From the NCBI GenBank assembly GCA_945861065.1, contig CAMASI010000007.1, forward strand, positions 1 to 64,000: a stretch of 64,000 nucleotides of DNA, given 5' to 3'. The stretch comes from Klebsiella pneumoniae. Its GTDB lineage: Bacteria > Myxococcota_A > UBA796 > GCA-2862545. Both the position numbers and the translations under genes were made by a program. The notes under the pieces were generated by a model. The model saw nothing but the letters and a program-made list of their open reading frames with translations, was not told where the DNA came from and ran no database searches. Positions 18,601 through 27,238 of this stretch are shown here, piece after piece (positions within the stretch are counted from its first letter, which is position 1; the number at the start of each line of letters is the position of its first letter).

Positions 18601-18916
18601 GAAACCGCACATGCGACGTGTAGGAGGCCGACGGGTGTAGTCGCAAGAAGTCGCGGAATCGGGCGATGGTGTCGATTCGGCCCTGAGCCGCCGACACGGT
18701 CAGCTCCGCAATGACAGGGTCGTAGCCCTCCGCAATCCGAGTGCGTTCTTCGGCCTCTCGCGAATCGACCCAGGCCGTGGCGTCGGCTGCCATCTCCGAG
18801 AGTCGTTCCGCAAAACGGTTGTGCGCATTGCGCCATGCGTCGACTTCCGCAGGAGGCGGTGCCTCTGCGGCAAGCGCAGTCGCCCACAACGCTAACCCAA
18901 TGATTGACGCGCTCAT
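15623..18916 (-). CDS. large periplasmic TPR protein, GltD/AgmU-like
   Basis: A 1097-residue protein with a cleavable signal peptide (MSASIIGLALWATALAAEAP) and many TPR-like helical hairpins from about residue 100 to 900, for example YYDEALYQLAWTHYKVASHDAGLPVF and ALYFRIAANYEQTFSLDKAIDYYERL. Size, export signal and repeat content match AgmU/GltD of Myxococcus. Its start overlaps the upstream TPR gene and its stop overlaps the downstream TPR lipoprotein, each by 4 bases, so the three are one translational unit. A structural scaffold role in the periplasm is inferred; no enzyme motif is visible. Confidence 0.88.
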   Translation of the reverse strand: MSASIIGLALWATALAAEAPPPAEVDAWRNAHNRFAERLSEMAADATAWVDSREAEERTRIAEGYDPVIAELTVSAAQGRIDTIARFRDFLRLHPSASYTSHVRFRLADLLFEVAKGEYETKATAYFAAVETDDLVALETIGEEPKLDLSGPMALYEQIVAENTRRPLAEQYERLDGAYLMLAFCLIDPRAAQFDEVRARATLETLIQERPDSSLADRADLFIGNFLFREGKFAEAIGRYHRVLNKGPEGKYYDEALYQLAWTHYKVASHDAGLPVFIKLLDLSEVTERESGQPSNYASDSVKYVAYSLADRAIANDRTAGEEAIAFFQQIGPRPYEREVFAELGLVLLRYARPEEAIAIYNHLQEDSRWVWEPDNPQWLMEVVKLYGSNALTRDLVAAGAERVKLTQKYNEGGEWWSHNRNNPDALSTARDYIEASLLGVAAEYYARAQETKNPDDYALATERYLEYLQKFPIADDYYDQEWLYANVLKESGRYAEAAAEFRTLTSSAKYHTWGDASRYSLMDVAYQRMLATSGAPDLAPVDPVVLNTVTLTSGKVMERWVIPPDRAEFIEATRGLLAASLTDALVGEINYKEETDKRRGTLTYVIGQILFEHQQYPESREVLAEVIDRWPQSKEAAWAAGLIVDTYNVEGDLVAVRAATKKYVTMALGPSGTPDPKFKDALEGASYKLATAKFSSGDFAGSASAFLEFIEEFPQSQYASDALHDAAFSYQKVGQVERANGLYEQFVEKYPKDERSRALYFRIAANYEQTFSLDKAIDYYERLVRLFPDDQNRADAMFNSAFLRVGQRKYLEAAKGFETYAATYPDKTDREDVHWRAGALYEEVDAAKAVGFYRGYAKQYGTAHPDHALEALSRIAALQAEGGDAAGSSKTLDEVVRTFGAIVATGAAVGPAGHEAAAAADFRSVEKAYAAVVDDKLSGDDDKDTALLSETKPAEVLAFEDRVGGYVKHYQSFEHNSGALYLAAMATLYFGDLGLSIEPPPGLPEEEEWAFRDLLDEKVYPQYREVEARGVVQLEALVSKAAEQGRYSKWIEAARRELHKRKPEVWPAVHDEIQVPSSAESPLRVLPTELKAEVSP

Positions 18917-21162
18917 TGGGCCACGCGGGTTCGAAGTTGGCGGTACCGATCGTCCAACGCGCCGAGCAACAAGTTGCGTTCGTTCAGGTTGCGCTCGATT
19001 TCCGCTTCCGTATCGATCATCTGCGACCAGTACACGTCCACCACGCCGGTATCAGCCCGAAGCAGGGCGTCCCCAAAAAAGTCGGCAAGGTCCACGAAGC
19101 CCCGACGGGCCAGTCCAACACCTACCGCCGAGGACGCCTGATCCAGGCGCGTAAACTGTGCGCGCTCGGCCTCAACGTCTGCGGCCAGCCGGTCGAGCTG
19201 CGATCGGACAAGCGCTAGCTTCGAGTCCGCGAGTTGCGCAACTTGGACACCCACGTCCACGAAGCGCGCCCGAGCGACCGCGATGGCGTTGTACAAACCG
19301 TCGATCTGTTTGCCCACTGGCGTCGTCCGCAAGCCTGTGGCCAATAGCGCATCCTGCAGCGACGCCATCTCGGCCACAATCGCCGCATCCTCCTTGGAGG
19401 ACAACATCGACACGACGACGTCAGGCAAACGCTTGTCGCCCAGTTGGCGCTCCAGGCCCCTCAGCTGCTCGCTTTCTCTGTCGATTTCGGCAACGACAGA
19501 GCTGGCATCCAGCTGAACGCCGGATCCCAGCGATTGTGCCGCACGAACCACGGCGAGGTCGTCTTCCAGCGAACGCACGCGTTTCGCACGCTCCGAGATG
19601 TCGACTTGCAGGGTGCTCACTTCGAGGTCGTAGGCGTCTAGCACCGCGCGGACTTGCGCCACCCGCGTGCGGGCCTCGCCCACCCTTCCTGCCAGGGCCT
19701 CGCGTCGCGCAGTCACGGTCGGCGGAATGCTGACGCCCCCGTCCTTGAGAACCGTCTCGTGTACGCCCAACAGGGCGCCCCACGCATCCAACACGCCAAC
19801 CTGGGACTCAGCAATCGAAAAGGACATCTGTTCAAAGCTGGTCAGCGTCGCCTGATGATCGACGATGAGTCGGAGCTCACGTACGATCTGCTCGGCCCGC
19901 GCGAGGTCTTCTGCCTGATTCTGGAGATCTCGGGCAGAGCCCACGGCCCGAGCAAATTCTGGGTCGTCCAGCATCATCGCCGTCGCATAGCTGGGCACAC
20001 CTTCAATCACGGCACCGTCGAGCCCAAAGGCGGCGGCCTGCCGAAAGAAGTCTGAAGGGCCCTGTGAACCGACCGCAAGATCAGAAAAGCGTTGTTGCAC
20101 CGGCGTATAGTCGCGAACCACCTGATCGTAGGACGCCAAGGCCGCTTCGGCGTTCCGCTGGTTCATCTGGAGGTGGCCCACCAGCAACCTGAGGCGCGCC
20201 GTGTAGGCATGTTGGGGGTACCCGAGGCTAAACACCTCGACGCCGCGCAACGCGGACTCCCAATCCTCCAAGCGGATCCACGTCCAAATGGACTCGTAGA
20301 GCTGATCGGCCAGAAGCGTCGGCGCACCCACGACCAAGCTGTAGGACTCCGCCGCGGAAAGGAACTCGCCCAGTTCGTACTGCACACGAGCGCTTGCCAA
20401 CCGACCGTGGGCCACGACCTCTCGGTCCTCCGTCGTCAAAGCGGGGGCACCCGCCAACTCCGTGAAGAGTACCAGGGCGCCCGCCAGGTCCTTTTCGCGA
20501 ACCGCGATGGTCCCGAGCAAGTACCGACCCTTGAGGTACCACGTGGTGCCTGGCCCGATGTCGAGCAGGTAGGACTTCGCGCGGGTAAAATCAGCTTGCC
20601 AATAGAAGTTCTTGCCCACGGCGTAGGTGATCTGCGGTGTCGCAGCGATGCGTCCACCGAGAATCTCCTTCTCGAACAACTTGTAGAACCGATCGGAACG
20701 GCCGTTGGTTGCGTACAGATCCAGCAACCGCCGAACGGACGCCACGCGGAACGGATGGGCGCTGTCTTCCGCCATCGAAGAGTAACGAACCTCGGCCGTT
20801 TCGAAATCCTCCATTTCGAACAGTGACTCTGCGAAGGACCACTCCACATCCGCTTGCAGGTCCGTTCCCGCCAGGGAACCCGACGTGACGAGGGAGAAGA
20901 ACCCTTCGGCCGCCCGTTTGTGCTCGCCGATCATCTCCGCATACACGCTGTCCGCAAAACGCTCGGCCGCGGCGCCAGTGTCCAGCGCACCCTGACCCGC
21001 GCTCCCCGCCCGCCGTTCAATGTCGCCGGCGAACCGGACAAAGCCGCCCACCCGTGAATCGAGTTCCGCCAACTCGTCAGCCACGCCTGCGCGCGCGGAG
21101 TTCACGACCGCTGCACCGAGCGCGATCGAAACGACGCGCATTCCGAGCATCCACCGCTTCAT
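18913..21162 (-). CDS. periplasmic TPR/coiled-coil protein, GltC-like
   Basis: The 749-residue protein has a signal peptide (MKRWMLGMRVVSIALGAAVVNSARA). TPR-type hairpins fill the first half (WSFAESLFEMEDFETAEVRYSSMAE, LRLLVGHLQMNQRNAEAALASYDQVV). The second half is dominated by long coiled coil (about 400-740), for example VAEIDRESEQLRGLERQLG. It resembles the periplasmic TPR protein GltC/NfsC in size and position, next to the GltD-like gene with which it overlaps by 4 bases. The family name is an inference from architecture and gene order. Confidence 0.82.
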   Translation of the reverse strand: MKRWMLGMRVVSIALGAAVVNSARAGVADELAELDSRVGGFVRFAGDIERRAGSAGQGALDTGAAAERFADSVYAEMIGEHKRAAEGFFSLVTSGSLAGTDLQADVEWSFAESLFEMEDFETAEVRYSSMAEDSAHPFRVASVRRLLDLYATNGRSDRFYKLFEKEILGGRIAATPQITYAVGKNFYWQADFTRAKSYLLDIGPGTTWYLKGRYLLGTIAVREKDLAGALVLFTELAGAPALTTEDREVVAHGRLASARVQYELGEFLSAAESYSLVVGAPTLLADQLYESIWTWIRLEDWESALRGVEVFSLGYPQHAYTARLRLLVGHLQMNQRNAEAALASYDQVVRDYTPVQQRFSDLAVGSQGPSDFFRQAAAFGLDGAVIEGVPSYATAMMLDDPEFARAVGSARDLQNQAEDLARAEQIVRELRLIVDHQATLTSFEQMSFSIAESQVGVLDAWGALLGVHETVLKDGGVSIPPTVTARREALAGRVGEARTRVAQVRAVLDAYDLEVSTLQVDISERAKRVRSLEDDLAVVRAAQSLGSGVQLDASSVVAEIDRESEQLRGLERQLGDKRLPDVVVSMLSSKEDAAIVAEMASLQDALLATGLRTTPVGKQIDGLYNAIAVARARFVDVGVQVAQLADSKLALVRSQLDRLAADVEAERAQFTRLDQASSAVGVGLARRGFVDLADFFGDALLRADTGVVDVYWSQMIDTEAEIERNLNERNLLLGALDDRYRQLRTRVAQ

Positions 21163-21779
21163 CGTTCGCGAAGGTCCTCGGTTCGCGCGTCGAACTCGAT
21201 GCGCGGCCGGTCGACGTAGCTCGTAAATGCGCCCTTGCTCTGGGCGACCGCGCGAAGAACGGTCAGGCGACCATCCTCAACCTTGAACTCGTAGCTGGAG
21301 GTCACCCGAAATTCGTAGCCTTTCAGATACGAGAAAATGCGGTAACCGGCACCGCGCAGCGTCAGATTCACCTGCAGGTCGTGGTTGCCAGCGGGCAACG
21401 CCTGCTCGTGCACCTTGAGCTCCGTCGTATCGTCGAGGGCACCTGTGCTATCGACCTTGCTAAAGATGTTCTTGCCATTCAGGAAGTATTGCGCCGACTC
21501 CATCGAGTAGCCACCTCCCAGCTCGTTGACATGCCACACAGCGACACGCGCACCGACAGTCGCCGAACTGGAAACCAGCTCTCTCAGCAGCTGTAGCGTC
21601 GCCTTCGAGCGAAAAACGCGCTCCTTCAGGTCGTCCACGTCCTCTTCTACGGTTCTCAGCTCACGGCTGAAATCCGTAGACGGGACTGGAGCCTCCGGCG
21701 GAGTGGCGGTCCCATCTTCCGCCTGGGCAACGGCAGCGCAACACAAAAACGCCCCGACAAACACCGCCCGAAACCACAT
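21159..21779 (-). CDS. secreted protein with N-terminal coiled coil and C-terminal beta domain, first gene of the Glt-like cluster
   Basis: Start ATG at 21779 has GAGG 5 nt upstream. The signal peptide (WFRAVFVGAFLCCAAVAQAED) is followed by a short coiled coil (RELRTVEEDVDDLKERVFRSK). Then comes a beta-sandwich-like region with LPAGNHDLQVNLTLRG, of the type seen in domains that describe carbohydrate or protein binding. The product (206 residues) was not assigned to a known family. It overlaps the GltC-like gene by 4 bases, so it is part of the same operon and likely acts in the periplasm. Confidence 0.75.
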   Translation of the reverse strand: MWFRAVFVGAFLCCAAVAQAEDGTATPPEAPVPSTDFSRELRTVEEDVDDLKERVFRSKATLQLLRELVSSSATVGARVAVWHVNELGGGYSMESAQYFLNGKNIFSKVDSTGALDDTTELKVHEQALPAGNHDLQVNLTLRGAGYRIFSYLKGYEFRVTSSYEFKVEDGRLTVLRAVAQSKGAFTSYVDRPRIEFDARTEDLRER

Positions 21780-21832
21780 CACAGCCTCGACAGCTCGTGG
21801 TAATCCACACTTGCGGAATCACCACCTCGGGG

Positions 21833-21862
21833 CGCATATCGCTGACTCCGACCCCATGTCAA
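21833..21862 (-). promoter_or_regulatory. candidate promoter of the Glt-like operon
   Basis: A perfect -35 hexamer TTGACA (21862-21857, minus strand) lies about 80 bases upstream of the first gene. The best -10 candidates are GATATG (16-base spacer) or TATGCG (18-base spacer); both are weak. It sits in the gap after the dacB stop, so the cluster could be transcribed separately from dacB. Confidence 0.35.
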
Positions 21863-21878
21863 AGCGTCGGATCCACCG

Positions 21879-23354
21879 TCATCGAGGATAACCAAGCGCC
21901 ACCTCATCGGTTTGTGTCATCGACAACTCCTGTACGAAGCGATCTTGCACACGCCGGACCTGAGCGTTGCCGCCATCAATGTCGTTGGCGAGAAACGCAA
22001 ATGCGTAGCGTTCACCACCATCCGAGCTCACCATTCCCACCAGACAATGAACGCCGTCGATGGTACCGGTCTTGCCACGAAACGAGCCTGGCTGGTCATT
22101 TCCACGGCGGACCAAGGTCCCGTCGACCCCGGCGATGGACAACGAAGCCCGAAACTCGTCGGCAAGTAGGGGGTCCCGATCCATGTCGCGGAGAACCTCG
22201 ACCAGCGTCGTGGGGCGGACTGCGCCATGCTCAGCAAGGCCAGACCCGTTGACGAGTTGGTCAAGCTCTGGATCGACGCCAAGACTGCGCAAATAGTCGG
22301 CGACCGCCAGCATGCCGTTTTCATTCGAACCCGGCTGGCCCGAGGTCTGCGCCCCGATGGCGCGTATGACCTGTTCAGCAATGAAGTTGTTGGAGTGTTT
22401 GTTCATGTCCGCCAAGACCGCGGCCATGGGCGGGGAGGTGGACCGCGCGAGGCGGGTCGCATCGCCCGGGGCGTTGCCCGCCCGGAACTTGCCCTTCACA
22501 GCGATGGGTTCCCGCAACATCATTTGTTTGAATGCAGCAATGAAGTGGCCGGTCGGGTCCGCTACGGCCCGGTAGTGTCGGTCCACCTCAGACGCGGAGG
22601 GAACCACGCCGGTGACCGTGAACTTGAGACGTTTGTCTGCAAGAATCTCACGCTCCAGCTTGATCGTATTCGACGACCGCTCGCTCCCCGTCGTTGCGGT
22701 CGAGACGAGCTCCACATGATCGCCCACCGGCGTTTCCAACACGACACGGGCTGGACCCCCGACGGTCGCACCGGGTCCGACGACCACCGCTACGGTGTTG
22801 AAGTTAACCGCCAACGCCCCCAATTCTGGAAAGTAGGCCGGGCCGTTCTGAACGTCGTCGGATTTGTCCCAGCCCACGATCCGCGTCTCGGGCGCAAAAT
22901 AGTCGGCGTCGAAAACCACATCGCCGTCCACCGTCGCAATCCCGACGACGGCGAGGTCATGGACCAGCTTCCACAGCCGCTCCACAACCAGCGTTGGATC
23001 TCCACCGCCTCGAACATACAAATTCCCGTGCAACACACCGTCGGCGTCGACTTCGCCATCTGTTTCGACCACGGTTTGGAATCGCCAGGCCGGTCCGAGT
23101 GTGCGCAAGGCCGTGGCGGCCGTCACGACCTTCATCGTGCTGGCGCCGTTGAGCGCCTTGTCCGCGTGCGCCGCGTACATGACCTCTCCGTCCGCCACGC
23201 GCACGACAACGACGGAGACGTCCACACCGCGCAACGCACGGTCGGCGAGCACCGGGCTGAGCAAAGAATCCAATGGATGCAGCTGCACAGGCACTTCGGC
23301 GTAGGCCGAGGCAGAGAGCCACAAGGCTAAGAAGGCCACGCGGATGGGGCGCAT
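21879..23354 (-). CDS. dacB: D-alanyl-D-alanine carboxypeptidase/endopeptidase, PBP4 family
   Basis: This is an S13-family penicillin-binding protein that trims peptidoglycan stem peptides or cleaves cross-links in the periplasm. All three active-site motifs are visible: SxxK (STMK at about 72-75), SxN (SNN in KHSNNFIAE) and KTG (FRGKTGTIDG). A signal peptide (MRPIRVAFLALWLSASAYA) confirms the start at 23354, which has GGAG 5 nt upstream; the frame is open further upstream but only into unrelated sequence. The length of 491 residues is typical. It precedes the Glt-like cluster on the same strand by about 100 bases and is divergent from sppA. Confidence 0.94.
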   Translation of the reverse strand: MRPIRVAFLALWLSASAYAEVPVQLHPLDSLLSPVLADRALRGVDVSVVVVRVADGEVMYAAHADKALNGASTMKVVTAATALRTLGPAWRFQTVVETDGEVDADGVLHGNLYVRGGGDPTLVVERLWKLVHDLAVVGIATVDGDVVFDADYFAPETRIVGWDKSDDVQNGPAYFPELGALAVNFNTVAVVVGPGATVGGPARVVLETPVGDHVELVSTATTGSERSSNTIKLEREILADKRLKFTVTGVVPSASEVDRHYRAVADPTGHFIAAFKQMMLREPIAVKGKFRAGNAPGDATRLARSTSPPMAAVLADMNKHSNNFIAEQVIRAIGAQTSGQPGSNENGMLAVADYLRSLGVDPELDQLVNGSGLAEHGAVRPTTLVEVLRDMDRDPLLADEFRASLSIAGVDGTLVRRGNDQPGSFRGKTGTIDGVHCLVGMVSSDGGERYAFAFLANDIDGGNAQVRRVQDRFVQELSMTQTDEVALGYPR

Positions 23355-23480
23355 GGGAACTCCGGGGACAGGGCGGGCAACGCGGAAACACCGGCGGGCG
23401 CCGGATGCGTCCCACCCTGCGTATCCGATTGGCGCGCAGGTGGGCGCCTCGGGGTACGATGCGTGTCCGCGGGAGCAAGA

Positions 23481-25847
23481 ATGCTGTTGTTGGTCGCCCT
23501 CAGTTCGCCATCCCTTGCACAGGAGCCGACCGCTCTGAGAGGTTCCGCCCCTGCTGCATCCGTCGCAGGCGCCGACGTGGCGTGGGCTCCTTTCGTCTCC
23601 CCCGCCCTGACAGCCTTCGACCCTGATCCGCGCGGCGGCTTCTTCTTCGCCGCTCAGAATGGGGCGCTGAACGGCTTCGCGATGACGACCGGTCGGGGCG
23701 GTATTGGGGCCGGCGGCACGTGGCTCGACCCCGACGGCGACGGTTCCGGCGAAGGGTCCATCGACGCCAATTTCGCGGCGCGCTTCGAAGACAACGTCAG
23801 TATCGGAACCACCATCGTCACGCGTTTCCAAGACACGGGCGTCACGCCGACCTTGGACTTGGGCCTCGCGTGGCGACCCACCGGCGGTCTCGGATTTGCG
23901 GGTGTGTTGCACAACGTGGCCACCCACAACCCGGACTTCAGCCCGATCGCATCGGCAGGTCTCGTGGTTCGCCCGTGGGCTGGGCGGACCGAGCTAGGCC
24001 TGGACGCCGTCTCCGACCTGGCCACCGACCAACTGTGGTTGCGTCCGACGCTGCATCTTTGGCCTACGCCAGGATTTCACCTGTTCGCCGACCTGCGACA
24101 GGAAGTCGGGCTGGCCCTGTCGCCAACCGTCGGCTTCGGCGCGGCGTTTACGGCGTTCAGCCTCGAAACAGGGGCCGCAACCCAGGTTCTGAACACGACT
24201 CCGAACGCGGTCGCCTTTGTGGCCCTGCAAGATTCCGACGATTCGCTGATTCGCCCCAAGGAGACGGCAGACATCGACCTTTCGTCGACACCGCCCTACG
24301 AAAGCCGGCGGTCGTTGCTCGTCAGAGACACGGGACTCACGTGGTCGGAGACGCTGAGCGCCGTGAAACGCGCCGCGCAGGACCGGTCCGTCAAATCGCT
24401 CATCCTCCGGCTCGACGGGGCCGCCCTGTCCTGGGCCCGGGGGAAAGAGCTGAGGGACGGCGTGCTAGAAGTCACCGCTGCCGGCAAGCCCGTCACCGCC
24501 TGGTTGGGCCCCAATGTAGGCACGGGCTCGTACTGGATTGCAACGGCCGCAAGCAAGATCGCGATCGACCCGGCCGGCCAACTCGACCTCACCGGCGGAG
24601 CGATTGACCTCCTCCATTTGCGCGGTCTGCTCGATCGAATTGGGGTTGAGGCCCAGATGGTTCGCCGCAGCGAGTACAAGAGTGCACCCGAACAAATGTC
24701 GTTGAACGAGCCGTCCGCCGAGGCGTTGGAGCAAATGGAAGTGCTGCTCGACGACGTGTTCGACGGCATCGTAGCGGATATCGCCAATCGACGCGGACGG
24801 AATGCGGACGAGGTCAAAGCGTGGATCGACGAAGGCCCGTGGCCAGCAAAAAAGGCGGTGGAAGCTGGGCTCATCGACGAGCTGATGTGGCCTGACCAGC
24901 TGCACGACGGGGAAACCGATCTCGTGGCGGCCCTGGCGTCTCGTCCTGGGCATTCCGGATGGACCCCGGACAGGGCCATCGCCGTCGTCGTCATCGAAGG
25001 GGCCATCGTGGACGGCGACAGCCGTTCGGGGAACTTCCTGGGTCCTAGAACATCGGGCGCCGACACCGTCGTCCGCCAGCTCGAAGAGGCTCGAACGACG
25101 GACCGGATCAAGGCGGTCGTGATCCGGGTCGACAGCCCCGGCGGCAGCGCCTCAGCCTCCGACGCCATTTGGCGCGCCGTTCAGCGCGTGAAGCGTGAGA
25201 AGCCAGTGGTCGTCTCGATGGGAGGGCTTGCAGCAAGCGGCGGCTACTACGTGGCTTGCGGCGCCGACGAGATTTTTGCCGAACCTCAAACGATCACAGG
25301 CTCGATCGGTGTGTTCACAACGAAGATTTCGGCCGGAGCGTTGTTCGACAAGCTCGGGGTCACGTCCACCGTCATCCAGCGCGGCCGGAATGCGGACCTC
25401 AACAGCACCAGCCACCCGTGGAATGCCGACCAGCGCGAAGAGATGCAATCGTTGGTGGATTCCATTTATGAGTTGTTCAAAGAGCGCGTCGCCGAAGGTC
25501 GTCGGTTGGAGGCCGACGTCGTGGAGGCCGCGGCGCGAGGCCGTGTGTGGAGCGGCACACGGGCACAACAGGCGGGCCTAGTGGACAAACTCGGCGGCTT
25601 GCCTGATGCCGTGATGGCAGCGCGTGCCCGGGCAGGAATCTCGGACAAGCGCGAAGTCGCCTTGGTCAGCCTTCGCGAGGACGGACGAATGGTGGATCTG
25701 CTCACGCCGGAACTGATCACCGCGACCGCTACGCAACCGCTGGAGGCGCTTATGCGCCCCCTCGGGCCCGCATTGTTGTTGGCCACCCACCCGGAAGTCT
25801 CTGTGTGGGCCCTTGACCCGACATGGCTGGTCCAGGAAGTTCGGTGA
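23481..25847 (+). CDS. sppA: signal peptide peptidase SppA with extra N-terminal beta-rich domain
   Basis: SppA degrades cleaved signal peptides at the membrane. The C-terminal ~530 residues are the tandem 67K-type protease: the Lys of the dyad is in EYKSAPE of the first domain and the Ser in LAASGGYYVACGADEIFAEP of the second. Before them lies a signal peptide (LLLVALSSPSLAQ) and about 240 residues that alternate like beta-barrel strands (IDANFAARFEDNVSIGTTIV, LDLGLAWRPTGGLGFAGVLH), where classic SppA has only a membrane anchor. ATG at 23481 has GGAG 5 nt upstream. Its GTGA end overlaps the next regulator gene, suggesting co-expression. Confidence 0.9.
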   Translation: MLLLVALSSPSLAQEPTALRGSAPAASVAGADVAWAPFVSPALTAFDPDPRGGFFFAAQNGALNGFAMTTGRGGIGAGGTWLDPDGDGSGEGSIDANFAARFEDNVSIGTTIVTRFQDTGVTPTLDLGLAWRPTGGLGFAGVLHNVATHNPDFSPIASAGLVVRPWAGRTELGLDAVSDLATDQLWLRPTLHLWPTPGFHLFADLRQEVGLALSPTVGFGAAFTAFSLETGAATQVLNTTPNAVAFVALQDSDDSLIRPKETADIDLSSTPPYESRRSLLVRDTGLTWSETLSAVKRAAQDRSVKSLILRLDGAALSWARGKELRDGVLEVTAAGKPVTAWLGPNVGTGSYWIATAASKIAIDPAGQLDLTGGAIDLLHLRGLLDRIGVEAQMVRRSEYKSAPEQMSLNEPSAEALEQMEVLLDDVFDGIVADIANRRGRNADEVKAWIDEGPWPAKKAVEAGLIDELMWPDQLHDGETDLVAALASRPGHSGWTPDRAIAVVVIEGAIVDGDSRSGNFLGPRTSGADTVVRQLEEARTTDRIKAVVIRVDSPGGSASASDAIWRAVQRVKREKPVVVSMGGLAASGGYYVACGADEIFAEPQTITGSIGVFTTKISAGALFDKLGVTSTVIQRGRNADLNSTSHPWNADQREEMQSLVDSIYELFKERVAEGRRLEADVVEAAARGRVWSGTRAQQAGLVDKLGGLPDAVMAARARAGISDKREVALVSLREDGRMVDLLTPELITATATQPLEALMRPLGPALLLATHPEVSVWALDPTWLVQEVR

Positions 25848-27229
25848 GCGCTCGATTGTTGGTCGTCGACGACGACCGGGCCGTACGCACGGTTCTCGCG
25901 GTCAACCTCGGCAAAGCCGGACACACCGTTGTTGCGGCATCCGATCCGGTCGAGGCCGCTGGCGCCCTCGCCGACGCGCCATTTGATCTCGTCCTCACCG
26001 ACGTTCGCATGCCAACGGGAACGGGTCTGGCCCTGCTCACCCGCATCCGCGCTGCGTGGCCCGACATCGGCGTCATCGTCATGACCGGGTACGGATCCGT
26101 GTCTGACGCCGTGTCCGCCATGAAGGCAGGCGCCGAAGACTACCTCATCAAGCCCATCGAACGCGACGCCTTGCTCCTGGTGGTCGACCGGGCGCTGGCA
26201 CGCAGGGCGCTGCGCTCCGAACTGCTCCTGCTCCGAAAGGAGGTCGACCAACGGTACGGATTCCACAACCTGATCGGAACCACGCCCGTCATGGTAGCGC
26301 TCTACGAATCGCTGGCAGCCGTCGCAGACACCCAAGCCACCGTCTTGTTGCAGGGCCAGACCGGAACCGGCAAGGAGCTGCTTGCGCACGCGCTTCACCG
26401 GGCGAGTCGCAGATCCGAGGGTCCATTCGTCGCCCTCAACTGCGCGGCACTCCCCGAAAGTCTGCTCGAGAGTGAACTGTTCGGTCACGAGAAGGGGGCC
26501 TTCACCGGCGCCGTCCGACACCACAACGGCCGCTTCGAACAGGCGCACGGAGGAACGCTTCTCCTCGACGAAATTGGCGACGTATCCGCCGCCGTTCAGG
26601 CCTCCCTTTTGCGCGTACTTCAGAACGGCGAAGTACAACGCGTCGGCGGAACACACACCGTGCGCGTGGACGTTCGGGTGATTGCGGCGACGAACAAAGA
26701 CCTCCGAGCGGAAGTCTCTGCGGGTCGTTTCCGTCAGGACCTGTATTACCGACTCAAAGTCGTCTCCTTACGCGTGCCTTCGCTGTTCGAACGAACGGCC
26801 GACATTCCCCTGCTCGTAGACCATTTCGTGCGCAAATACGCCGCGGAGCACCAGCGCAACATTCCTCGGGTGTTTGCGGCAGCCTTGGAGCCCTTGCTGA
26901 CGTACGCCTGGCCCGGGAATGTTCGGCAACTCGAGCACGTCGTCGAGAGCGCTGTGGTTTTGTGTCGGAACGACGAGATTCACGGATTCGACTTGATGGA
27001 CGAGGCCCCACCGGCACCCGCCCGCGAGGCACCCGACCTGCTTCCACCGCTCGGCATGAACCTGCAACAGGCGTTGCTAGAGTACGAGCGACAGGTGTTG
27101 ATCGCGGCGCTCAAGGAGTCCGGCGGCGTACAAGCGGCTGCGGCGCGACGTCTCGGCGTCACCCGCAGCAACCTCAACTATCGGGTCACGAGGCTGGGAA
27201 TCACCCTCAAAGACGTCGACTACGAGTAA
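25844..27229 (+). CDS. sigma-54-dependent response regulator, NtrC family
   Basis: The protein has a receiver domain (LLVVDDDRAV, phospho-acceptor Asp in LVLTDVRMP, Lys in YLIKPIE). An AAA+ sigma-54 activator domain follows, with Walker A GQTGTGKE, the GAFTGA loop that contacts sigma-54 (HEKGAFTGAVR), and Walker B TLLLDEIGD. A C-terminal Fis-type helix-turn-helix ends it (GGVQAAAARRLGVTRSNLNYRV). GTG at 25844 overlaps the sppA stop as GTGA, with an AGGA-type site upstream. The length of 461 residues is normal. The cognate kinase and the target promoters are not in the window. Confidence 0.93.
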   Translation: MSARLLVVDDDRAVRTVLAVNLGKAGHTVVAASDPVEAAGALADAPFDLVLTDVRMPTGTGLALLTRIRAAWPDIGVIVMTGYGSVSDAVSAMKAGAEDYLIKPIERDALLLVVDRALARRALRSELLLLRKEVDQRYGFHNLIGTTPVMVALYESLAAVADTQATVLLQGQTGTGKELLAHALHRASRRSEGPFVALNCAALPESLLESELFGHEKGAFTGAVRHHNGRFEQAHGGTLLLDEIGDVSAAVQASLLRVLQNGEVQRVGGTHTVRVDVRVIAATNKDLRAEVSAGRFRQDLYYRLKVVSLRVPSLFERTADIPLLVDHFVRKYAAEHQRNIPRVFAAALEPLLTYAWPGNVRQLEHVVESAVVLCRNDEIHGFDLMDEAPPAPAREAPDLLPPLGMNLQQALLEYERQVLIAALKESGGVQAAAARRLGVTRSNLNYRVTRLGITLKDVDYE

Positions 27230-27238
27230 AAGGCTGGT

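Noticed and set aside
23355-23927. Open N-terminal extension of 191 residues before dacB
   Set aside because: It has unrelated composition, overlaps the divergent sppA gene, and the ATG at 23354 has a Shine-Dalgarno site and signal peptide.
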